A stretch of 64,000 bases of DNA from Chloropicon primus (taxonomy: Eukaryota > Chlorophyta > Chloropicophyceae > Chloropicales > Chloropicaceae): assembly GCA_023205875.1 (NCBI GenBank), contig CP060754.1, positions 1,302,001 to 1,366,000 on the forward strand, read 5' to 3'. The notes beneath the pieces are model-generated. The model saw nothing but the letters and a program-made list of their open reading frames with translations, had not been told where the DNA came from and did not search any database. Both the position numbers and the translations under genes were made by a program. This document shows, one piece after another, positions 18,460 through 27,687 of this stretch. Numbering within the stretch: position 1 is the first letter of the stretch; every line of letters starts with the position of its first letter.

Positions 18460-19637
18460 AGCACCACCACCACCAACCGTACAGGCTGGACGTGCTGGAC
18501 CCGCCACCCCCGAATCTTGTCTCTCCCCTCGGACCGAGGGTGGAGCACATCGTCATCTCTGGTGGTGGTGCTGGTGCTGCTCCCTCGCGTTTGTCCTCGG
18601 CGATCGCGTCCCTCCTCCCCTGCGGCGGGGTGCCTCTGGAGTTCGCGGAGAGGCTCATCGCGTTCGGGGCGGTGCACTGGAGCCCGATCCCTCCGGCAAT
18701 CGGTCACGCCGTTGCCCTGAGGGACGAGCTCGTGCGGGAGCGGGGCATCAAGGACCCGACCCACCCGAGGTACGCGTGCAGGAGGGCCAAGCCCTCGGAC
18801 GGGGAGGTGGCGGGGTACGGGACGTACATCAGGGTCCACCTGCAGCCGAGGAGGTTCCCCGCGGCCCTTCGCACGGACTGGAGCAAGAGGGTGGTGGAGG
18901 GACTGGACAGCGAGCACTACGTGGTCATCGACAAGCCGTACGGCGTGGGGGTCCCCCCCACCGTCGACAACGCGGAGGAGAACTGCCTGCACATGACCCG
19001 CAGGGTTCTCGGCTTGGAGGACCTCAGGATCACCCACAGGCTGGACCAGCCCACGAGCGGGGTCCTCGTCCTCGCCAGGACCAAGGAGTTCGCGTCCTAC
19101 TTCAACGGGCTCTTGGCCAGGAGGGACGGGTCCGTGAGGAAGCACTACAAGGTGTTCACGAGAAGGGAGGTGCCTCGGGGAGCCCTGGACGAGGAAGGGG
19201 TCCTCACGCATTACGCCAGGGTGGGGGTGAGGGCCGCCAAGTCCAAGACGAGGACGGTGATGTACGACGAGGACGCCGAGGGGAGGCACGTGTGCAAGCT
19301 CCGGGTTTTGGGCTCCGAGGCCGTTGTCGACGGCGGCGGCAAGGTCCAGGGGTACGAGACCGAGGTCGTGCTGATGACGGGGAGGACCCACCAGATCCGG
19401 GCCCAGTTCGCCGCGGTGGGCTGCCCCGTGGTCGGGGACACCGTCTACGACGGCCGCGGGGAGGACTCGGCCCGGTACCGCGAGGGGGAGTTCGAATTCT
19501 TGGAGAAGATCGGCCTGCAGGCTTGCAAAATGGCCGTCAAGGACGAATCCTCCTCCCCCTCCCCCAAGTACTTTCCGGCCCAAGGCATCGAGTTCAGCGC
19601 CCTGAGCGACCCTTGGTGGAGGGTTGAGTTGAGTTGA
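18213..19637 (+). CDS. Chloroplast-type RNA pseudouridine synthase (PUS6-like, RluA family)
   Basis: A RluA-family enzyme converting uridine to pseudouridine in RNA. The catalytic motif ITHRLDQPTSGVLVLAR has the invariant Asp. Upstream, HYVVIDKPYGVGVPPTVDN and the plant-PUS6-like GTYIRVHLQPRRFPAAL appear, and downstream TGRTHQIRAQFAAVGCPVVG. Length (474 residues from ATG 18213) is close to Arabidopsis PUS6, and the N-terminus is Arg/Pro/Ser-rich as for an organelle leader. ATG 18213 is the only ATG in this frame between 17985 and the conserved domain. It overlaps the Sm-like gene by 247 bp, which is suspicious; a spliced alternative 5' exon cannot be excluded. Confidence 0.85.
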   Translation: MRERFDGSSVGGGQGPRPSPNGPLRRPSPVLRPHHGARPAPATREEEHRGRLEEEEAHDKEGAQSQAAAGAAGAAADTPPPLEHHHHQPYRLDVLDPPPPNLVSPLGPRVEHIVISGGGAGAAPSRLSSAIASLLPCGGVPLEFAERLIAFGAVHWSPIPPAIGHAVALRDELVRERGIKDPTHPRYACRRAKPSDGEVAGYGTYIRVHLQPRRFPAALRTDWSKRVVEGLDSEHYVVIDKPYGVGVPPTVDNAEENCLHMTRRVLGLEDLRITHRLDQPTSGVLVLARTKEFASYFNGLLARRDGSVRKHYKVFTRREVPRGALDEEGVLTHYARVGVRAAKSKTRTVMYDEDAEGRHVCKLRVLGSEAVVDGGGKVQGYETEVVLMTGRTHQIRAQFAAVGCPVVGDTVYDGRGEDSARYREGEFEFLEKIGLQACKMAVKDESSSPSPKYFPAQGIEFSALSDPWWRVELS

Positions 19638-19968
19638 GTGGAGTGGAGTGGAGTTGGAGTGGAGTTGGAGTGGAGTTGGAGTGGAGTAGATCGAACCTAA
19701 ACCTTTGGCTTTGGTGGAGGTGGCTTTGGACTCAAACAACAACATGAACGAACAACTTTAATCCACCTGAACCGTCCATCCATCATCCGTCCGTCCATCG
19801 AACCTAAACCTTTGGCTTTGGTGGAGGTGGCTTTGGACTCAAACAACAACATGAACGAACAACTTTAATCCACCTGAACCGTCCATCCATCGTCCGTCCG
19901 TCCATCACCATCCATCCCTCGGTTTCATCCTCATTTCACATTTCCCGCCAACCCACACTCTCTGGAGA
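19638..19968. other. Intergenic region made mostly of tandem repeats
   Basis: A GGAGTT/GGAGTGGAGTT-type array (about 19625-19687) leads into a 107-bp tandem duplication (19691-19904). Then the Treslin-like gene begins. Nothing coding is seen. Confidence 0.6.
19691..19904. repeat. Tandem duplication, two 107-bp units
   Basis: Units begin with TCGAACCTAAACCTTTGGCT at 19691 and 19798. I see one base difference (CATCATCCG versus CATCGTCCG), so the duplication is recent. The units carry TCCATCC-type microrepeats at their ends, which could have seeded the duplication. Confidence 0.9.
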
Positions 19969-22119
19969 ATGAGAATGATGGCTGCTGCTTCCTCCGCGGG
20001 TCCCCTGGAGGGGGACGGAGTCATGGCGGCGGATTGCCCGAACCGCCTCGCCATCCTCGTGGACGTCGCGCAACTCAGGAGGTACCCCGGCGACAACAAA
20101 AGCAACGACGAAGACGCATCCGCAACGACGACGACACGCGATGCTGGTGATGCTGTTGCTGCTGCTACTAATGCTGCTACTAATGCTGCTGCTTCTGGTG
20201 ACGCTCCACCATCCGCCCCCGGCGTCTACTGCCCTCTCCGAGCGAGGGCACTGATGGCGGACGTGGCGTGCCTCGTGGCGCAGTCCGCGGCGTCCCACAT
20301 GTTGTTTGGATCTTCGTCATCACCATCACCATCATCTTCATCACCATCATCACCACCATCACCATCACCTTCACCAACATCACCTTCACCATCACCTTCA
20401 CCAACATCTCTTCGCAGCCGCAGGTGCAGCTGGACCTGGAGAATCTTCGACTCGCAGCTGAGCCTGATGGCGACGGAGAAGGACGTGGCCCAGCTGGCTC
20501 GGGAGGACGTGGCCCAGCTGGCTCGGGAGGACGTGGCCCAGCTGGCTCGGGATCGTCACAAGCCTGGCGTGGCCCACCAGACGTTCGAGGCCTTCGATTA
20601 CGCGCACTTCACGCACTTTCTGAGGGTGCTGGAGAGGTTCACCGCGACTTGTAGGGGGAGGGTCAACAAGGGGGTGGTGGTGGACAGGCTTCAGCAGGTG
20701 TCGAGGTGCCTCACAGGGGTCCTGTCCACGTTGGACCACAACGCCTCGATCGTGTCTTGGGTGTTCAGCAGCTACGAGGCGGGGAGCGACAGGGTCGAGG
20801 AGATCAAGACTATAGGAGCGAGGGGGAGCCTCCTGAGGTGGTTCTCCCCCGGGAACGTGGGCTCCTCGGGCTCCCCGGGCTCCCCGGGCCTTCCGAAAGC
20901 CATCGAGGTGCTCGAGCTGCGCCAGGTGATGGCGGAGCTCAGGGAAAGGAGGAGGGAAATGCGGGAGCGGGGCATGGCGGTGCTTCGGGAGGCCACCTCG
21001 CTCGCCACCTTCGCCCCGAGCTCCTCAGAGGGAACGGAGGTTCTCTGCCCCCCCGCGAGGACCTCGGGCCGAGGCGTGGCCAAGGCAGCGGACGTGGAGA
21101 GAACCAGAGCGCTGCTGGACCAGAGCCTCGAGTCGTACAACAACAAGCGCGGGGCGGTGGGGGAGAGGGGGGGGGGGACCCCGGAAGCGAGCGACGGCGA
21201 CGGCGACGGCTCCCTCTCCAGGCTTGTGGCGGACAGCAACTTGGAGCTGCAGTCGTTCTACAACACGTCGGAGAGCGGCTTGAGGCCCCACACAGTGGTC
21301 CACAAGGTCGTCAGCAGCTTCTTCTCGAGCAGGGCTTGCAAGCCCTCCGAGGCCTTCTCCGGATGCAAGGACCTGTTCGTGGACCGCGCCACGCTCAAGG
21401 AAAAGTACGGCAAGGGCTTCAAGGGCAGCAAAGAGATGAAGGTGAAGGAGTACCTGACGCAGATTCTGCTCCGCTTGGAGTCGGCCAACCAGGCGATGAC
21501 AAAGGCGCCCGAATCAAGGGAAGAGGGGCTGCTGCTCGGCAAGCAGCAGTTGAAGGAGCTGAAGCAGATGCTGAAGGACATCATGTTCAGCATGCCTGCG
21601 GCTATCCCTGGAAGCGGGGTCAAGGAGCTTCTGGAAACGATCGTGTCCCCGTCCTTTCCGCACTTGGAGAGGACGGTGCACCAGCTCAAGTCCCACTTCG
21701 GCTTGGCGTCCCAGGCGAACAACAGGAAGAGGGCGGAAAAGGCCGAGGAAAGCGCTCAGCTGAACGGCTTTGGCGTGAAGAAGGAGGAGGGCCGAGGAGG
21801 GAGATCCTCCTCGAGAAGGATCTCGTCTTCCAAGGCCAAGCCAAAGCCAAAGTCCGCGATCCCTTCGACCGCCGCGGCGTACCCCCTCCTCCCCCAGAGT
21901 CAGTCGAGCCAGGCACCAAAGGTGTGCCAGCAGTCGCAGTCTGCGGCCCAGCAGCAGCCCCGATTCCACGGGAACCTGGCAAGGCAAGTCTCCCTGAAGC
22001 TTGGGGTACCAGCAAAGAGCAAAAGGCGGGGGGGGAGGCCCGAGCTGGGCAGGGAGAACAAGAAGCCGTGCGTCAGGAAAGACACCGTCTTGGAGACCCC
22101 GTTCCTGAAGAAGCGGTGA
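19969..22119 (+). CDS. Treslin/SLD3-like replication initiation protein (tentative)
   Basis: A 716-residue protein. The N-terminus (LAILVDVAQLRRYPG, ALMADVACLVAQSAASHMLF and WTWRIFDSQLSLMA) resembles the VWA-like head of Treslin, whose hallmark is W.FKFFDSQ. A Ser/Pro microsatellite linker (from about 20305-20410) lies in between, and three DVAQLARE repeats follow. A central region (DYAHFTHFLRVLERF) precedes a conserved helical block: KYGKGFKGSKEMKVKEYLTQ, LLRLESANQAM and HLERTVHQLKSHFGLA. This block resembles the SLD3/Treslin CDC45-binding domain. The C-terminal tail is basic and ends TPFLKKR. Known relatives bring CDC45 to MCM at origins. The call rests on motif memory only; an unrelated lineage-specific protein is the alternative. 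Confidence 0.45.
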   Translation: MRMMAAASSAGPLEGDGVMAADCPNRLAILVDVAQLRRYPGDNKSNDEDASATTTTRDAGDAVAAATNAATNAAASGDAPPSAPGVYCPLRARALMADVACLVAQSAASHMLFGSSSSPSPSSSSPSSPPSPSPSPTSPSPSPSPTSLRSRRCSWTWRIFDSQLSLMATEKDVAQLAREDVAQLAREDVAQLARDRHKPGVAHQTFEAFDYAHFTHFLRVLERFTATCRGRVNKGVVVDRLQQVSRCLTGVLSTLDHNASIVSWVFSSYEAGSDRVEEIKTIGARGSLLRWFSPGNVGSSGSPGSPGLPKAIEVLELRQVMAELRERRREMRERGMAVLREATSLATFAPSSSEGTEVLCPPARTSGRGVAKAADVERTRALLDQSLESYNNKRGAVGERGGGTPEASDGDGDGSLSRLVADSNLELQSFYNTSESGLRPHTVVHKVVSSFFSSRACKPSEAFSGCKDLFVDRATLKEKYGKGFKGSKEMKVKEYLTQILLRLESANQAMTKAPESREEGLLLGKQQLKELKQMLKDIMFSMPAAIPGSGVKELLETIVSPSFPHLERTVHQLKSHFGLASQANNRKRAEKAEESAQLNGFGVKKEEGRGGRSSSRRISSSKAKPKPKSAIPSTAAAYPLLPQSQSSQAPKVCQQSQSAAQQQPRFHGNLARQVSLKLGVPAKSKRRGGRPELGRENKKPCVRKDTVLETPFLKKR

Positions 22120-22336
22120 CCGGGAGGGGGTCCTTGGAGATAAAGAGGAAGTCTTGACAACAGCAAAAGTCGAAATGTCCATCATCTGGTTCATGTGTCA
22201 CCCCCAACCAACCCCCAGGCAACAACGACGGACAACGAAAAGCAAAACAGACCTCCACACGTTACGCCGTGTTTTACATCATCATCACAATCGATCGACC
22301 CCAACAAAATTTTGATATATCATATCAAAACACAAA

Positions 22337-24525
22337 TCACATCGAGTTTACCATCTTGAAGTCGGTGCTGGCGATTGCCATGGCGAAGGCCTGGAGGATG
22401 CTGCAAGGGGCGGCGACGTCGAGGGAGAACTCGTTCTTTCCCCTCTTCCCAAAGATGACAACCTCCTTCTTGGATGGCAAGACAGCGCGAACGGTCTTGC
22501 CAACCTTGGACGACCCGTCGTCCATCTTGGCACCCGCGATCGTCTTGCTGGCCTTCGAGTCGGCCATGACGAAGTTCTTCACACTGGCTTCCGTGACCCT
22601 TCCCTTGAAGTCGAGCACGTAGGACTGAAGGTCCTCCCTCCACTGGGGCTCCAAACTCTTCAGGACCACCTGGGGAGGAAACGAGGAGGAGCCCGCCTTT
22701 GCAGCGCCGCTCCCCTGCCCGCCAACGCCGTCGCTCTTGGCCCTCTCCTTGCTCTCCTTGTAGCAGTGGATAAGCTCCGTGTTCGCACCCGCCTGGTGCG
22801 CGCACTTGGGATCCGTGAAGATCGCTGTCATGGACCTGGGGCCCCCGTCTTTGGTCAGCAGAGTTTGCTTGTACCTGATGGCCAGCAGCTCGTCCCCGCC
22901 CTCGGCGTCGCCCTTGTCAGCGTTGCTCCTCTTGAAGAGGGTGTACTCCGAGCCCAAGATGTTTCCTCTGAGCTTGGCGATGTACCCCTCCGACTCTCTC
23001 GTGAGCCCTTCCCTCTTTACGCTGATGATGTAGTAAGAGCTCTTGCTCTTCTTCCTCTTCCTCGCGCAAAGAAGGAAAGCCTTGCTGTCGGGGAGCCCGG
23101 GGACATTGTCCAGGAGCATCTCGAAAACGGGGTACGAGCCAACAATCCCCCGCTTCCTGATCATGCGGCACTGGAGCATCTTCTTCATCTCCAAGGGCCT
23201 GAGCAGGGCCTCGAGCCTGCTCTCGTTCAGCAGGGACATGATGCCCTCCGTGCTGGCCATTCCCATATCCAGCCCGCGGCGCCCCACGTCTGCTCCCAAG
23301 CCTGGCTTGCTCTGCTCGCTGGCCTCCTTCGGCCTCGCCAGAACTTTTTCGCCATCCCCCCCATCGCTCCTCTCCCCCTCCTGCTGAAAGAGCTTTCTGC
23401 TGGTGCCCCCCGCCCTGCCGTGGTCGGCAGTGCCTTGCATCATCGAGGACGGCGTTCTCTGGCTGATGTGGTCCGCCAGGGCCACCCCTCTCCCTTTCCC
23501 ACCGCTGCCCAACTCGAGGCCCGGCTTCTCCTCCTCTTTGCTGACAAGCTCCTCCTCTTCCCTGAGAGCGGCCTTCAGACTGCTCATGGGCGTCTTGGGA
23601 GCCATGATGCCTGGGGACCCCTGCGTCCTGGCCGCGAGCGATCGGCCCGCCCGGTACAGGTTGCTTCCGTTGTTCAAGACCTGGTCTTTGGTTATCTTTG
23701 CCCTGCCTCCCCCGCCATGGTGCTTACCAGACGGCTCATGGCTCGTGCTGCGGGTCCTCAAGTTGAACACCGGATTGTCTTGAGAGAGCTGGGGCGCGAA
23801 GGGTGACGAGAGGGTGGCCCTCACGCCCGCCTCCGACACTGGGCTCACAACAAACGAGTCCTCGCAGCTGCTCGAAGTCCTCTGGCTGCTCGCTGGACTC
23901 TTCTCATCCGGGATGGAAAGGTTCTCGTCCGATTCAGAGTCACTGGACAGGCCGCCATCATCCCCCGAGCCCTTGTACCCTCTGTACCCACCAAGGCCCC
24001 TGACCGTAGTGGTCCCACTGGCCAAGCTACGCCGGAACGCCACGCCCTTCTGCAAGAGGTTGATTCAAGGACAAGACAAAGCGGTGAGACCAGTGTCGTC
24101 AGCAACCGAGCAGGAAGACGAATGCCGGATGATGCAGCGCCCTCTCAAGCTTACCTTCCCCGTGTACTTCTCCCTCAAGGTCTGGTGGTAGTCACCACGA
24201 TCTTCCAAGATCAAGCTCGAGTTGGCATTGCCTCGAAACTAGGACGGAGGCAATCCATCCGCGCGACGCGAGAGAAGCAAGATCAGTTTTGAGATGGATG
24301 GATGGAATCAAAAGTCAGCACACGAGGTGTGTCTCCAGTCTCGCTTGCTCTGAGCACTCGGGCGAGCCAGCCTCCCCGTCCTCATTGCTGGAGCGAAGCA
24401 ACAAGGTGGTGGAAAGCTTCAAAAACCTTTGGCCAACTTTGGGCTCGGAAAAGGAGAAGGAAAAGGTCGCTCACCTTGGGTTGGAGAGCCTCGGCTGCCT
24501 CGCCCAGTAAGTCTCGTCCTGACAT
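22337..24525 (-). CDS. Tubby-like protein (three exons)
   Basis: Exons are 24475-24525, 24155-24238 and 22337-24049. Donors are GTGAGC and GTAAGC, acceptors CCTAG and TTGCAG, and all junctions are phase 0. The 615-residue product starts MSGRDLLGEAAEALQPK; the large frame alone has no ATG at its 5' end, which is why the upstream exons are needed. A disordered Ser-rich region precedes the tubby barrel (about 330-615): RMIRKRGIVGSYPVFEMLLD, LCARKRKKSKSSYYIIS, VVLKSLEPQWREDLQSYVLD and the signature FGKRGKNEFSLDVAAPCSIL. Tubby domains bind PI(4,5)P2 and DNA and link membrane signals, often GPCR or ciliary, to transcription. No F-box is seen, unlike most land-plant TLPs. Confidence 0.88.
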
Positions 24526-24743
24526 GGTAGGCCAGCAGTGCTTTGTGCTTGGGCTTGCTTTGGTCTGGGAGGAAGTCCAACCAACCCAAGCCAACCGATG
24601 GGGACTTTGCGAAGTGGTTTTCGAACTAGTCCGTAATTCAAGGATAGGAGGCGTAGACGAGACCTCGAAGGGATTATTGGGATTGGTGAGAATGCACACA
24701 AGAACGTGTGTTGTGAGATAAAAAGAGGAGCAAAAAGATGGAA

Positions 24744-26495
24744 TTATTGGCACATGGAGATGGCCTCGAGGCCCTCCGCGTTGCTGAGCTGCTCTGGGAC
24801 ATGGGGGACTAGCCCTGTCTCGAGCTCTCTCTCCAGGACGACGCCGACCTTCTCGCCGGGCTGCTGCTGCTGCTGCTGCTGCCCGGGGGAAGAGACTGAT
24901 CCGAGTGCGGGCGCCCCTGACGCAGAGGGAGAGGCCGACGAGTACGATGGCTGCATCGTCGTGGCCATCACCGGGGACGGGGACCCGCCGAGCTGCTGCA
25001 GCAGCTTCCTGCCAAGGCTAGAGGTGCCGGACGACGGGACAAGAGGCGGAGCCATCACGCCCGAGGTGCCAGGCGCCCCGGCCATTCCTGGCATTCCTGG
25101 CATTCCTGGCGTGCCTGAGATGGCTCCCAGCTCAGGCCTAAGGATGTTCACCGTCTGGGGCTTGAAAGGGAAAGGATTGATCTTGCCCAGACCCATCTCC
25201 CCGGACTGCCTCGTGTGAAGGAGTTCCTCGATCATGCCAATGGCCGCAGTCATCATCACGGGGAGCTGGCTTCGTGGCCCCGTGGGGTTGACGACCATGC
25301 TCACGTCCACCTCGCTGGCCACGATCCTGGCCAAGTCCTTGTCCGGGTCCCCAACCGTGAAGTTGTTGGGGGGTTTCCACATGCAGTTCTCGCCCTGGGC
25401 GATGGGCCCCTCCGTGAAGGACGCGCACTGCATCCCCCAGGCCTCCGCCGGGGAGACTTTGGTGCAGATCAAGCGGGCGAAGAACGTGTACTCGGGCAGG
25501 AGCTGCGGCCTTATCTCGAAGTTCTTGCTCTTGCACTCGTTGGCCACTGGGTCCCACGCGTTGAGGTAGGTCGTCTTCTCCGTTGGCCCGCACACGATCT
25601 GGTACGACACGAACTCGGGCACGCCGCGAGTGTCCGTCCTCCTCAGCCCGTCGAGGTCCAGGTCGGCAATCGGCAGGGCCCCGCCGTGCATCAGCTCGCC
25701 CGCCTCGTTCCTCGGCATCTTCTGCAGCTTCTGCATCAAATCCCTGACTCCGATGTTGATCGTCCCGGCCCTCGTGCCGTTCTTCAGGTTGCCCGCGGTG
25801 AGCAGGATGGGGTACGCGATGGCGGTCTTCTTGTCGAACCTCCTCCTTATCACGCTCATCCTGGGATCCCCCGACTTGATCGGGACGAGCCCTGGCCCGA
25901 ACGCCTGCAAGACCTTCGTGGACTCCCTGACGGTGGACGTGAACCCCATGATGTAGCTCTTGTCCCACATCAGGTTCACCGCGCCTCCCCCAAAGTTCGC
26001 GTTCGGATCGCTCGCGTAGGAGGGGCCGCTCAGGGGCGCCTGGGGGGCAAGCGTCGTCGAGATGGGCCCGCCAGCAGAGGGCTTCCCGTCGTAAAGGCTG
26101 CCCCCCCCTCCCGAGATGGCCCCGAGGGACGCGTTGAGGTCTTCCACCTTGTCACCATCCCCGGAAGAAGAAGAAGAAGTAGAAGAAGCTGACGGGGAGG
26201 TGATGGCCCCGAGGGACGCGTTGAGGTCGTCCACCTTGTCACCATCCCCGGAAGAAGAAGAAGAAGTAGAAGCTGACGGGGAGGTGATGGCCCCGAGGGA
26301 CGCGTCGAGGTCGTCCACCTTGTCACCGGGCGAGATCACGCCCAAGGTCGTGCTGACCTGACCCGACGGAGCAGCCCCGCCCTCGCCGCTGGAAACGGCA
26401 CCGGGCTCCTGGCAGTGCGCCACGTAGGGCCCCACCAGGAGCCCCACCAGGAGCACGACCGCCCAGCAGGAGATGATGGTGTCGAACTTCCTCAT
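24744..26495 (-). CDS. Secreted or membrane-anchored protein of unknown function with tandem repeats
   Basis: I chose ATG 26495: a hydrophobic segment (CWAVVLLVGLLVGPYVAHC) follows directly, consistent with a signal peptide or anchor. Residues about 45-140 hold three units of a 28-29-residue repeat (GDKVDDLxASLGAI plus a Ser run), with DNA periods of 87 and 84 bp. The central 300 residues are non-repetitive with several Cys (QIVCGPTEKTTYLNAWDP, ARLICTKVSPAEAWGMQCAS), suggesting a folded extracellular domain. A collagen-like GMPGMPGMAG stretch and a Gln run lie near the C-terminus. I do not recognise the family. The 583-residue frame is intact and in host codon usage. Confidence 0.7.
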   Translation of the reverse strand: MRKFDTIISCWAVVLLVGLLVGPYVAHCQEPGAVSSGEGGAAPSGQVSTTLGVISPGDKVDDLDASLGAITSPSASTSSSSSGDGDKVDDLNASLGAITSPSASSTSSSSSGDGDKVEDLNASLGAISGGGGSLYDGKPSAGGPISTTLAPQAPLSGPSYASDPNANFGGGAVNLMWDKSYIMGFTSTVRESTKVLQAFGPGLVPIKSGDPRMSVIRRRFDKKTAIAYPILLTAGNLKNGTRAGTINIGVRDLMQKLQKMPRNEAGELMHGGALPIADLDLDGLRRTDTRGVPEFVSYQIVCGPTEKTTYLNAWDPVANECKSKNFEIRPQLLPEYTFFARLICTKVSPAEAWGMQCASFTEGPIAQGENCMWKPPNNFTVGDPDKDLARIVASEVDVSMVVNPTGPRSQLPVMMTAAIGMIEELLHTRQSGEMGLGKINPFPFKPQTVNILRPELGAISGTPGMPGMPGMAGAPGTSGVMAPPLVPSSGTSSLGRKLLQQLGGSPSPVMATTMQPSYSSASPSASGAPALGSVSSPGQQQQQQQPGEKVGVVLERELETGLVPHVPEQLSNAEGLEAISMCQ

Positions 26496-26816
26496 GACTC
26501 GCGCGCGCGGTTCCGTTCCGTTGCCTCGTCGTCGTCCTCGTCCCCGTGCGTCTCTCCAGCGCTGGGAAAGAACCACGTCGTCGTCGGCGCCGTCGTCAAG
26601 TTCCCCTGGCCTGAGTAACCGCCCGCCTTTGCTGTTGTCGATTCATTCCGAGACGAGCGAGGATTCAAGGTTGTCAAAAATATCCAGAGGAATGGAGAAT
26701 AGAATAGGTGAGGGATGAGATGGCGGTCGGTCGTCGTCGTTGTCGTGGGAAGCGATGGCGATGCGCTGGTGATCCTCTGGTTTGTGTTACAACTTTTTGT
26801 TTTGTTTTGTTTACTG

Positions 26817-27462
26817 TCAACTGCACCGGACGAGGGGAGACTGGGCTTCTTCCGGGGTCAATTGAGAAACCTTTTTTATCGTCATCGCCCCGCCGAGGAG
26901 GTCGTTCGCCCCGCTCAAGGAGTCCTCCGTGGCCATCGTCCCGGGCTCGATCGCGCCGCTGGACTCCGGGCGGCGTCCTCTCTCGGTGCCCCTGCAGGCC
27001 AGTGCCTTGAACACGTCGTACTTTCCCGGTCTCGCGTTGATCTTGGCGGTCGTGCAACCGCCCTCCGAAGGGACGCGGATCACCGCGTGGCGCACGACGG
27101 TCTCGTCTGCGGCAACGACAGCGCGGGAAACCGTCAGCTCGCTGGAGATCGCGCGATATCTCTCTCTGTGTGTGTGTGTGTGTGCCTGCTTCAGACTTAC
27201 CGGTGCAATCCACGACGTACGTGACTATGGACTTAGACCCATCCTCAAACGACAGCAAGCCGCCCCTCTCCCCGTCCTCGAACGTGTAGCCACCGATCAC
27301 GGTGACGTTCATGTCCGCCCCCGAGTCGCCGACCCCGGGCATCACCAACTCGATCTCGTAAGGCTTTTCGAAATCGACGACGGGAGCCATCACAGCAGCC
27401 ACCACGGAGCTCAGACACCAAAAAGCCAGAGCGAGAATGACACCCCTCGCCGTCGTCGCCAT
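26817..27462 (-). CDS. Secreted protein of unknown function (two exons)
   Basis: Exon 1 is 27201-27462 and exon 2 is 26817-27106. The donor is GTAAGT and the acceptor TTGCCGCAG; phase 1 is preserved. An earlier AG at 27141 would give a stop at once, so 27107 is the better acceptor. The 183-residue product begins with a clear signal peptide (MATTARGVILALAFWCLSSV). A beta-rich region follows (KPYEIELVMPGVGDSGADM, VTVIGGYTFEDGERGGLL, SIVTYVVDCT, HAVIRVPSEGGCTTAKIN). Three or four Cys could form disulfides, and the C-terminus is flexible. I recognise no family. Confidence 0.65.
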
Positions 27463-27687
27463 GTTCTCTCTCGCTCGCTCAAACACCCTTTTCCTCGATC
27501 GATGACTGCCTCCGCCGCCCCGATCCGCGCAAGAACTAAACTGCCGGGACCGGTCGAGCGTTACGGCCCCCCCCAAGGTCAAGGTCTCTCTGCCTTTCCT
27601 CTTCTAATGGATAAGGTAAGAATTTTTTTTTTCAGCCACAAGACAGAGAGAGGTGCTGCTGAAGGACAGACAGAACGAAGGCGCGAG

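Noticed and set aside
18456-19745. 429-residue minus-strand frame opposite the PUS6-like gene
   Set aside because: Shadow of a GC-rich coding strand; no motifs, while the + strand has the HRLD catalytic motif.
27141-27200. Alternative acceptor at 27141 for the secreted-protein gene
   Set aside because: With exon 1 phase it gives a stop codon within three codons; the acceptor at 27107 keeps the frame open.
27608-27640. ATG followed by GTAAGAATTTTTTTTTTCAG as a tiny intron upstream of bL9c
   Set aside because: The apparent intron would be only about 20 bp, too short for splicing; the later ATG 27688 fits the bL9 frame.
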